64,000 nucleotides of DNA from positions 310,001 to 374,000 of the forward strand of contig NZ_JAAGPR010000006.1 of NCBI RefSeq assembly GCF_017104965.1, in the 5' to 3' direction. The DNA comes from Paraburkholderia sp. Ac-20340 (GTDB lineage Bacteria > Pseudomonadota > Gammaproteobacteria > Burkholderiales > Burkholderiaceae). The translations under genes and the position numbers were made by a program. Positions 56,200-62,904 of this stretch are shown piece by piece. The notes under the pieces are model-generated. The model had not been told where the DNA came from and made no database searches. It worked only from the letters and a program-made list of their open reading frames with translations. The first letter of the stretch is position 1. Each line of letters starts with the position of its first letter.

Positions 56200-56628
56200 T
56201 TACCAGTCCTCGCGCTTTGATGGCCTCGCGGCAGCGAGCTTGCGGGACGTTGTCTTTCCGGGCGAGCTTTTACGGGCAACGGTCTTTTTGACGGCGGTTT
56301 TTTTGACGGCGGTTTTTTTCGCTGCGGTTTTCAGCGCCGTTTTTCTCGCAACAGGCTTTTTGACTGCGGCCATTTTCACCGCAACCTTGCGTTGAGCCGG
56401 TTCGGCTTCCGCAGCGCCAGCGGCCAACCGCATATCGACGGCCAGCAGCCGCAGTACGCGAAAAAGCCGCTCGACGCTTGCGGTGGCGGGGTTGGCTTCG
56501 AAGGCCGCGTAGCTCTGCTGGGAAATGCCGAGCCGCTGCGCGACCCGTTGCTGGGTCAGGCCGGCTTTCTTGCGAAAGCCCAGCAGCAAGGGGCGTAACT
56601 GGCTGACGGTCTTGAGCGGGTAGTCCAC
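56200..56628 (-). CDS. hipB: HipB antitoxin with histone-H1-like tail
   Basis: 142 residues from the GTG at 56628, with GGAG six bases upstream; a TTG at 56661 is less likely. Residues 5-68 hold an Xre/Cro-type helix-turn-helix (F-R-K-K-A-G-L-T-Q-Q-R-V-A-Q-R-L-G-I-S-Q-Q-S-Y-A within two segments), typical of HipB. Unlike HipB, the last 70 residues are Lys/Ala/Thr-rich repeats of K-K-T-A-V and R-K-(T/S), as in eukaryotic-type H1 and bacterial AlgP-like proteins. This tail should bind DNA or RNA non-specifically. It represses its own promoter through the operators at 56665-56737. Confidence 0.88.
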   Translation of the reverse strand: MDYPLKTVSQLRPLLLGFRKKAGLTQQRVAQRLGISQQSYAAFEANPATASVERLFRVLRLLAVDMRLAAGAAEAEPAQRKVAVKMAAVKKPVARKTALKTAAKKTAVKKTAVKKTVARKSSPGKTTSRKLAAARPSKREDW

Positions 56629-56664
56629 GCGAAGCTCCGGCAGTGGGGACAGGGCAGGCAACGC

Positions 56665-56737
56665 TTACAGTCTATAGACTGTAAATGCAAAATACAACCT
56701 TAAAGCTGTAAATGCAAAATACAGGCTATAGCCTGTA
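56665..56737 (-). promoter_or_regulatory. hipBA promoter with three 27-bp-spaced operators
   Basis: Three palindromes: TTACAGTCTATAGACTGTAA (56665-56684, perfect), TACAACCTT/AAAGCTGTA (56693-56710, 7 of 9 pairs) and TACAGGCTATAGCCTGTA (56720-56737, perfect). Their centres are 27.0 bases apart. On the minus strand TTGCAT (56717-56712) and TATTTT (56694-56689) lie 17 apart between and within the sites, a likely promoter. Confidence 0.85.
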
Positions 56738-56784
56738 AGCGTGCTTCGCGTGGAACGGCGCGGCGCGAACGCCGGCCACGCTCG

Positions 56785-57723
56785 TCAGGTTGGCGTCGCG
56801 AAGAAATAGCGCGTGAGGTGAAAGAAAATCGGCGCGGCGAAGCAGATGGAATCGATGCGATCGAGCATGCCGCCATGACCGGCGATCATCACGCCCCAGT
56901 CCTTGGCGCCCATCGAGCGCTTGACGGCCGACAGCACGAGCCCGCCGATAAAGCCGCCAATCACCGTGACCGCCGACATCAACGCGGCCTGCCAGATATT
57001 GAACGGCGTAAGACCGTGCAGCAGGGTGCCCAGACCGATTGCGAGTGCGCCACCGCCAATCAGGCCTTCCCAGGTTTTTGAAGGACTGACGAGCGGCGAA
57101 AGCTTGCGCTTGCCCCAGAGCTTGCCGCAAACATACTGGAACACGTCGCTCGATTGCACGACCAGCAGGAAGAACAGCAGCAGCGGCCCGTTATTGTCGA
57201 AGTAATGCGGCAGCGGCAACAGGAGCAGGGCGGGCGCGTAACTGAACGAATACACGCACACCATCAAGGCCCATTGAATCTTGGCGTTACGTTCGAGAAA
57301 TTCAGCCGTGTCCTGCGAAAAAGCCTCCGACGCGGACAGCACGAAGAACATATACACCGGCATAAAGATCGCAAACAGCCCGTACCAGTGCAGCGCCACC
57401 AGCAGAAACTGGCCGGGCAGCGCAACGTAATAGGCCAGCACGAGCGACCAGTAATCGGCGGGCTTGGTCGGTGTGAGCGTAATGAATTCGCGCAGTGCGA
57501 AAAACGAGCAGATAAAAAACAGGAACAGCGTGGCATACGGCCCAAGCCAGAGCGCCGCCGTGACCACGGCAATCATGACCCACCACGCAGCAATGCGCTG
57601 GTTCATATTGGTGACGGTCGTATTGGCCGTGCCGAATTTCATGCGCAGCACGGCGCCCACCACGGTAAAGAAGCAGAGCAGGGCGACCACGCCCACGATC
57701 GTGATCCAGAAAACGTGCGGCAT
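56785..57723 (-). CDS. Phosphatidate cytidylyltransferase (CDP-diacylglycerol synthase)
   Basis: 312 residues, about eight membrane helices. The CdsA signature lies at the C-terminal part: K-T-W-E-G-L-I-G-G followed later by S-A-V-K-R-S-M-G-A-K-D-W-G and G-H-G-G-M-L-D-R-I-D-S. It makes CDP-diacylglycerol from phosphatidate and CTP. It is the last of three genes with an acyltransferase and a CDP-alcohol transferase. This seems a second, specialised CdsA, like the ynbB gene of E. coli. Confidence 0.88.
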   Translation of the reverse strand: MPHVFWITIVGVVALLCFFTVVGAVLRMKFGTANTTVTNMNQRIAAWWVMIAVVTAALWLGPYATLFLFFICSFFALREFITLTPTKPADYWSLVLAYYVALPGQFLLVALHWYGLFAIFMPVYMFFVLSASEAFSQDTAEFLERNAKIQWALMVCVYSFSYAPALLLLPLPHYFDNNGPLLLFFLLVVQSSDVFQYVCGKLWGKRKLSPLVSPSKTWEGLIGGGALAIGLGTLLHGLTPFNIWQAALMSAVTVIGGFIGGLVLSAVKRSMGAKDWGVMIAGHGGMLDRIDSICFAAPIFFHLTRYFFATPT

Positions 57724-57725
57724 CC

Positions 57726-58343
57726 TTAACCCCGTACCGAATTTTGAAGTTTGATCACGGCGTCGCGCGCCGTGGTAAGGAAGGTTTCCTTGTCGAGTTC
57801 GGCGGCGCCCGGCACGGCATCGCCAAACGAGACGCTGCAGTTGATCGGCACCGGCAACAGCTTGCCCTTGGGCATCGCGCGCATCAGATCGGACAGATGC
57901 ACGGGAACGAGCTGCACTTCGGGAAACTCACGCGAAAGCCAGTAAAGCCCGCTTTTGAACGGACCGATTTCGCCGTTCTGACTGCGCGTGCCTTCGGGAA
58001 AAATAATGATCGACCAGCCCGACGCCAACGCATCGCGCACGAGTTGCAGCGGGTCTTCGCCTTCGGCGCTTTTGCGCGTCACATACACCACGCCCAACAC
58101 ACGATTCGCGATAAAGCGGCGCATGGGCGAAGCGTCCCAGTAATCGCGCGCTGCGGCAGGGCGCACGCTCGCGCGCAGATCGGGCGGCAACGCCGCCAGA
58201 ATGGCAAGCGTATCCACGTGACTCGAATGATTGGCGAAATAGATCGTCTGCTGGGCCGTTGGCGGCGTGCTCGCGTAGCGCCCGCGTGCGCCCACCACGA
58301 GACGCACGACGCCCAGCAACCAGCGCTGCATGACGTTACGCAT
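57726..58343 (-). CDS. 1-acyl-sn-glycerol-3-phosphate acyltransferase (PlsC-like)
   Basis: 205 residues from the ATG at 58343, overlapping the CDP-alcohol gene by eight bases. The catalytic N-H-S-S-H-V-D (H-x4-D) lies near 38-44 and the substrate-binding F-P-E-G-T-R-S near 116. It adds an acyl chain to lysophosphatidate at the membrane, giving phosphatidate for the next enzyme of the cluster. An amphipathic N-terminus anchors it. Confidence 0.88.
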   Translation of the reverse strand: MRNVMQRWLLGVVRLVVGARGRYASTPPTAQQTIYFANHSSHVDTLAILAALPPDLRASVRPAAARDYWDASPMRRFIANRVLGVVYVTRKSAEGEDPLQLVRDALASGWSIIIFPEGTRSQNGEIGPFKSGLYWLSREFPEVQLVPVHLSDLMRAMPKGKLLPVPINCSVSFGDAVPGAAELDKETFLTTARDAVIKLQNSVRG

Positions 58344-58974
58344 GAGTCTTTTCCTCCGTGATCCGGTGAAGATCCTGAACGAGCGCACGCGTACGCGTCA
58401 CGCACGTGAGCGCGCTGCCCGCCGCGATAATGAACAGCGCCGCAATCAAACAAACAGGATGCCGATGCAGCGTGATTTCGATGATCGTCGCGACGCAGGC
58501 GAGCGTGAGCAAGGCCATGCGATGTTGCTTGGCCATCGGCCCGATGAAACGCTGCGGCACGCCCACCGAACCGCCGAACACGCGCACATAGGCGGTCAGC
58601 GCCGCAAAGAGCGCAGCGGCCCAGCCAAGCGACGGCAGGCCCACGCCATAGCCGGCCGCGACCAGCAACACGCTGTCCGCGACGCGGTCCGGGAATTCGT
58701 TATAGATCGCCCCGACGATCGATTTTTTTCCGCCTTCGACGGCGACCAGTCCGTCGATGACATTGCACAGCAGCCGCAACTGGATGCAGACAATCGCCAC
58801 GATCATGCCGATGACGCTGTCGATTCTCAGCAGCGCGATTGCGCCGATCGCTGCGAACACGGCGCTCGCGACGGAAATCTGGTTGGGCGTCACGCTCGTG
58901 CCGGCCAGGAATTTCGCCAGCGCGACAATGGCCGTGTTGGAGCGCGATTTGATTGGGCGTCGGTTTTCGTCCAT
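58336..58974 (-). CDS. CDP-alcohol phosphatidyltransferase family protein
   Basis: 212 residues, six membrane helices. The family motif appears in altered form: L-L-C-N-V-I-D-G-L-V-A-V-E-G-G-K-K then F-P-D-R-V-A-D. The first of the four usual aspartates is Asn, and the usual Ala-Arg is replaced, as in YnjF/YnbA-type proteins by my recollection. It may move a phosphatidyl group to an alcohol (inositol, glycerol phosphate or other). With PlsC- and CdsA-like partners it forms a local phospholipid pathway; the product is unknown. Confidence 0.8.
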   Translation of the reverse strand: MDENRRPIKSRSNTAIVALAKFLAGTSVTPNQISVASAVFAAIGAIALLRIDSVIGMIVAIVCIQLRLLCNVIDGLVAVEGGKKSIVGAIYNEFPDRVADSVLLVAAGYGVGLPSLGWAAALFAALTAYVRVFGGSVGVPQRFIGPMAKQHRMALLTLACVATIIEITLHRHPVCLIAALFIIAAGSALTCVTRTRALVQDLHRITEEKTHA

Positions 58975-59119
58975 AAGGCGTGATGGAGTCGATGATGTCG
59001 ATGGGATGCGATCAGCGTCGATCGGTCGAAAGCTGGGCGCGTTATACAGGGCTGCGCAAAACTATGGCGTTTTACGTGGCGACTCATTGAGCATCGTCGC
59101 CAAATACGACATTTCTTAT

Positions 59120-59132
59120 ATGGTCGCCTCCC
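59120..59132. repeat. IS subterminal inverted repeat (transposase 3' side)
   Basis: ATGGTCGCCTCCC, perfect reverse complement of 60464-60476. It abuts the predicted AT core directly. Confidence 0.92.
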
Positions 59133-59364
59133 ATTTGCAAGGCAATTGTTCGTGGCGAGAAGGGTGGTTGCGGACTTATATCCGGACTCGATCGCGAGAT
59201 GTACCCGCCGGCCCCGATGGATTTCGCCGCAAAGGTCCTAATCTATTTAGCGGACTCAAGGTCCGAGAGATGTCTCAGGCTTGCCTTTGCGCGGTCCAAC
59301 CTGTCTTGCCATCGTTCAATATACCTGTGCAACCGTGAATGGAGGTAGAGACATTCAAGCGTGG
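59133..59364 (-). ncRNA. Putative bridge/seek RNA of the IS
   Basis: On the minus strand, CGCAAAGG and CCTTTGCG (59291-59284 and 59235-59228) form an 8-bp stem. Inside it CCT/AGG pairs, then an internal loop has strands GAGACATCTCT (59276-59266) and CTAAATAGATT (59250-59240), closed by the hairpin CGGAC-CTTGA-GTCCG (59265-59251). The second strand matches the flank next to 60481 (ATCTATTTAGC on +, 60480-60490). The first matches the other flank (GACATTTCTT, 59108-59117) at 8 of 10 positions. This is the expected shape of a target-binding loop. RNA ends are not known. Confidence 0.72.
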
Positions 59365-60375
59365 TTACTGCACGTGTGCTGCCTCATACGTTCGGTCATA
59401 CGCCAGGAGCGCCCAGATTGTGCGTGCCATCTTGTTCGCGAGCGCAACAGCCACGACATTCGTTGGACGTCGGGACAGCATCATGCGCAAACGCTCCGGC
59501 AGATGTCTGGAACTTGAGATAACCGAGCGGGCGCCATGAATCAGCAGCGTTCGCAGATATACATCACCGCGTTTGCTAATACCTCCCAGTTTCGCCTTAC
59601 CGCCAGAACTGTTCTGTCGTGGCACGAGACCCAGATAGGCGGCAAATTCCCGTCCAGAACGAAACGTCTGAGCCTGTCCGATGACCGAGACCGCAGCGGT
59701 CGCCGTGAGCACGCCGACGCCGGGAATCTCTGAGATACGTCTGCATGCGTCGTCGTTGCGGCGCCACTCGAGAATGCGCTGTTCGATGCGCGCAATCTCT
59801 TCATCGAGCGCCCGCAATCGTAAGATCTGATCCAACAGGCTGTCTACTAGCATGGCCGGCAGCTCGTCGGCCAGTGACGCCAGTGCACCTTTGGCAGCGT
59901 CAATCGACGCACGACGGCCTTGAGGCAGCGCAATGCCAAACTCATAAAGCAATCCGCGAAGCTGGTTGACCTGCATCACGCGAACCCGGACCAGTTGCTG
60001 GCGCATGCGATGCAATGCGAGCATGGCTTGCTGGTCTTTAGTCTTGACCGCCACGAACCGCATGCCGGGACGCTGGGCGGCTTCCCAGATCGCCGCGGCG
60101 TCGGCCGCGTCGTTCTTGTTCGACTTCACGAACGGCCGCACGAACTGGGCTGCGATGAGCCGGACGTCGTGGCCAAGCCGCGCCATGACCCGGGCCCAGT
60201 GATGAGCGCTGCCACAGGCCTCCATGACGACACGGCTCGCAGGCCGGTTGGCGAAGAACGGCACGAGCTGGGCGCGTTTGAGAACCTTGCTATGAATCGC
60301 GCCGGTCTGAGGTTCGACATAGTGAATCTGGAAAACGCGCTTGGCCAGGTCGATGGCAATGATCGTGGGTTCCAC
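59365..60375 (-). CDS. IS110-family transposase (DEDD recombinase)
   Basis: 336 residues, full length. RuvC-like DEDD residues: Asp9 in A-I-D-L-A-K, Glu52 in V-M-E-A-C-G-S, Asp89 and Asp92 in N-K-N-D-A-A-D-A. A coiled-coil linker follows, then the C-terminal Tnp domain with I-P-G-V-G-V-L-T-A and the conserved serine in N-S-S-G-G-K near 257. It cuts and joins DNA guided by an RNA from its own element. AGGAGAAGCATG gives a good start. No stop or frameshift, so probably active. Confidence 0.95.
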   Translation of the reverse strand: MEPTIIAIDLAKRVFQIHYVEPQTGAIHSKVLKRAQLVPFFANRPASRVVMEACGSAHHWARVMARLGHDVRLIAAQFVRPFVKSNKNDAADAAAIWEAAQRPGMRFVAVKTKDQQAMLALHRMRQQLVRVRVMQVNQLRGLLYEFGIALPQGRRASIDAAKGALASLADELPAMLVDSLLDQILRLRALDEEIARIEQRILEWRRNDDACRRISEIPGVGVLTATAAVSVIGQAQTFRSGREFAAYLGLVPRQNSSGGKAKLGGISKRGDVYLRTLLIHGARSVISSSRHLPERLRMMLSRRPTNVVAVALANKMARTIWALLAYDRTYEAAHVQ

Positions 60376-60463
60376 ATGCTTCTCCTTGGGCGGCGGGACT
60401 GCCGAACCAGCAATGTCGCATGTTCTGGACGCGACACTGCGGTGCTGGGCGGCCCGGTAAGGC

Positions 60464-60476
60464 GGGAGGCGACCAT
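60464..60476. repeat. IS subterminal inverted repeat (transposase 5' side)
   Basis: GGGAGGCGACCAT, perfect reverse complement of 59120-59132. Three bases (TCC) separate it from the predicted AT core, so the two ends are asymmetric. Confidence 0.92.
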
Positions 60477-60667
60477 TCCATCTATTTAGCCACAGCTTTA
60501 CGAAATTGCGATAATTTGCATTATGTCAAATTACATAGAACGTTCGGAAAACCCTGCCGGTCCTGATTTGACTGCTGTGCATCGCGCCCGCGAATTTACC
60601 TGGCATGCCGAATAATCTGTCGATTCTTCGGCAATCGTCATGACGGCACATCCGTACCGTCACGGCT

Positions 60668-61597
60668 TCAATGCTCGTTGCTGGCTTTCGCAGCCTGCGG
60701 GCAAGCCGGATCTTTGCCCCAGTGACCGTCGCAAACACGCCAGCGGCAAAGCTGATCCTCGAAGAAACCGCGCTCGCTGCAAGCCTTGACCTGCTGCGCC
60801 AGCGACGCGTTAGCCTCACTGCTTTTCGCCGAACTCTTCGATGCATGCGAACCGGTCTTCGCATCCGTCGGCTTGGAGCGCGCGAACAGCACGGCCAGCA
60901 GATCCGCATCGGAATCGTCTTTTTTACCGTTGGCGTGCGCCTTCTTCGACTGGGCGAGCGCCGTCTTGCTATCGGCCTTGCTGTCGTTCTTATGCGCGTT
61001 GGCCGTTTGATGCTTGGTATCGGCGCTATCGTGTTGATGCTTTGCGGCGTTTTTTTCCGGCGCGGCCTGCGCTGTTTGCGCAACCGGCGCGGCGGGTGCA
61101 GCGGGCGCGGTCGCGCCGCTGGCCGAGCCATCTGCGAGCACGCGCGCGAGGCGTTCGTTCTCGCCTCCTGCAGATGCCGAGTCGTCGTCGGCGACGATGG
61201 TGGCCGCGTGCGAAGCCGATGCCTCCTCGGGCGCATTTTTCTGTGCGCTCGCAACGACTGCATGCGACGCGGGCGTAGCCGACGCTGCAGCCACGGCAAC
61301 CGCGCTGGCCGCCGTCGATGCCGCGTTCGACGTACTCGACGGCGTGCGCGACATCCAGTGCCATGCACCGAATGCGCCCGCACCGATTACGAGCAGCGCC
61401 ACAAGGCCGGCCGCTTTCGAGGAACGCTGCGGCGTCTTGCCCGCAGGCACGGGCTGCGGCACCACGCGCCCTTCGAGGTTAGCGAGAATGCGTGAGCCAG
61501 CGGGCGTGCCGCTGGCAGGTGCGCCGGCCGGCCTGGCGGGTGTTTCTGCCAGCAGGCTGGGTGGAGCTTTGGGTCGGGAATTGTCCGGCACACTCAT
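60668..61597 (-). CDS. T6SS-linked single-pass membrane protein, unknown
   Basis: 309 residues. A proline-rich cytoplasmic part (1-60) leads to one membrane helix (A-A-G-L-V-A-L-L-V-I-G-A-G-A-F-G-A, about 62-80), then a long disordered periplasmic stretch of Ala, Ser, Lys and His. The last 40 residues form a compact Cys module: K-A-C-S-E-R-G-F-F-E-D-Q-L-C-R-W-R-V-C then P-A-C-P. Four cysteines could make two disulphides. It is divergent from the M15 peptidase and tssM genes, so a T6SS link is inferred from position. Confidence 0.7.
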   Translation of the reverse strand: MSVPDNSRPKAPPSLLAETPARPAGAPASGTPAGSRILANLEGRVVPQPVPAGKTPQRSSKAAGLVALLVIGAGAFGAWHWMSRTPSSTSNAASTAASAVAVAAASATPASHAVVASAQKNAPEEASASHAATIVADDDSASAGGENERLARVLADGSASGATAPAAPAAPVAQTAQAAPEKNAAKHQHDSADTKHQTANAHKNDSKADSKTALAQSKKAHANGKKDDSDADLLAVLFARSKPTDAKTGSHASKSSAKSSEANASLAQQVKACSERGFFEDQLCRWRVCDGHWGKDPACPQAAKASNEH

Positions 61598-61627
61598 TAC
61601 TTTAGAGTCTCATTCGGATCGTGCACA

Positions 61628-62596
61628 TTGAATCGGGCCTGTTTCGCCGTAATAATACGTGTCGGCCCGAGTTCGGGCAGGCCTGATTCTAAAATCAAGC
61701 ATTACAAAAAACAATTGCCTCAGTTCACGGGGTCGCTTTTGGTTGCCATTGCACTCGTAGTCTATTTCGCCATTACCGTACCGATAGCCGCAATTCTGCT
61801 GTTACCGGGCGTTCGAGCGTCCTTTTTCGATGCTTTATTCAACCTGCATAATGTGATCACGCGGCGTATTTCCGCGAGTTCTGCACATGCGCGCAAGCAT
61901 ATTTCTAAATCGGCAAAATATTCCCAATCGACAATGGTCGATATGCAAAATTTGCTGATTAAGCGGCGCTTGCTGATTTTGTCGACGACAGGTATTCTTG
62001 CGACGCCTCCGCTGATTGCTATTGCGCTTCGCGGTCGCCAGTTATTCCAATACGATGACACGGCTCGTGTGCCCGATGAAAAAATCGCGGCACTGCTCAA
62101 TGGCGAGCAGCTGGTTCCGCCGCCGCCTTTGCCGCCTGAAGTGTTCGCCACGCGTGAGGTTGAACAGATTCGTCCGGCACTGGTGGATGCGAGTCGCGAC
62201 TGGAATCTGCTCGATGCGGATTTCCGTACGCGTTTGCTGCTCGTTTATAAAATCATGCACGAGCAATACGGTTACGACATGGCTTTGCTTGAAGGTTATC
62301 GCAGCCCCGATCGGCAGGACCGGCTGGCAAGAATGGGGGGCAGCGTGACTAATGCCGCGGCGTTTCAGAGCTATCACCAATACGGACTCGCAGCGGATAA
62401 CGCATTCCTGCGTGACGGCAAGCTCGTCATTTCAGAAAAAGATCCGTGGGCCATGCGCGGCTATCAGTTATATGGACAGGTTGCCGAACAGGTTGGCCTC
62501 ACATGGGGCGGACGCTGGAAAATGATGGACCTCGGGCACGTCGAATATCACAAGCCCGGTTTCGTGCTGGGACGCAGGCCGGCAGATGCAAAATGA
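61628..62596 (+). CDS. M15 (VanY-like) peptidase, T6SS-linked, TagX-like
   Basis: Up to 322 residues; the start is uncertain (TTG at 61628, or TTG at 61715 just before the first membrane helix). Two hydrophobic segments (about 33-62 and 112-135) precede a periplasmic D-alanyl-D-alanine carboxypeptidase/endopeptidase domain: L-E-G-Y-R-S-P-D-R-Q, the zinc site S-Y-H-Q-Y-G-L-A-A-D, and M-D-L-G-H-V-E-Y-H. Acinetobacter TagX is a membrane-bound enzyme of this family that opens peptidoglycan for T6SS assembly. The tssM gene lies 308 bases downstream. Confidence 0.8.
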   Translation: MNRACFAVIIRVGPSSGRPDSKIKHYKKQLPQFTGSLLVAIALVVYFAITVPIAAILLLPGVRASFFDALFNLHNVITRRISASSAHARKHISKSAKYSQSTMVDMQNLLIKRRLLILSTTGILATPPLIAIALRGRQLFQYDDTARVPDEKIAALLNGEQLVPPPPLPPEVFATREVEQIRPALVDASRDWNLLDADFRTRLLLVYKIMHEQYGYDMALLEGYRSPDRQDRLARMGGSVTNAAAFQSYHQYGLAADNAFLRDGKLVISEKDPWAMRGYQLYGQVAEQVGLTWGGRWKMMDLGHVEYHKPGFVLGRRPADAK

Positions 62597-62904
62597 CATG
62601 CGCAATGACACGTGCATGTCACCGGCAGCAGATAAGCACGCATGCGTATATGCAGATTGGGCCGAAGCAAAACGCAATGCGAACAATAAAGAGGATGGAT
62701 ATGGGGCGTTCTTTCAATACCTTGAGCGACATGCCGCGCAAGCCGCGCAATTCCTTTCCTGATCTCTCACAGTTTTCACATCGTTCGCCGATCCTGTCCT
62801 GTACATGATCGGCTGCACGCGCGCGCCCTGCCCGTTGCGCGTCTCGCCACCGTCACGCATGAATCACCAGAACAGCACTCAAAGCATCAGGATCTGACCG
62901 GCAT
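62597..62904. other. Gap before tssM, no supported gene
   Basis: 308 bases. It includes short open frames (one of 35 codons from an ATG at 62701) but none has a convincing ribosome binding site or a recognisable product. A promoter for tssM may lie here. Confidence 0.35.

Larger units (their letters stand above)
59118..60481 (-). mobile_element. IS110-family (IS1111 group) insertion sequence
   Basis: One transposase gene flanked by subterminal 13-bp inverted repeats: ATGGTCGCCTCCC at 59120-59132 and GGGAGGCGACCAT at 60464-60476. Subterminal repeats are the mark of the IS1111 group; IS110 proper has none. No target-site duplication beyond a possible AT core is seen. The long non-coding part lies downstream of the transposase gene (59133-59364), where IS1111 elements encode their guide RNA. 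It inserted between the phospholipid cluster and the T6SS genes without breaking a gene. Confidence 0.92.

Noticed and set aside
59241-60490. The 11-base direct repeat ATCTATTTAGC as a target-site duplication
   Set aside because: One copy lies about 110 bases inside the element, beyond its inverted repeat, so it cannot be a duplication of the target; it is better explained as a guide in the RNA.
62446-62808. A 120-codon frame over the end of the M15 gene and the gap before tssM
   Set aside because: First half is a shadow of the peptidase; the rest is Arg/Met/Ser-rich with no signal.
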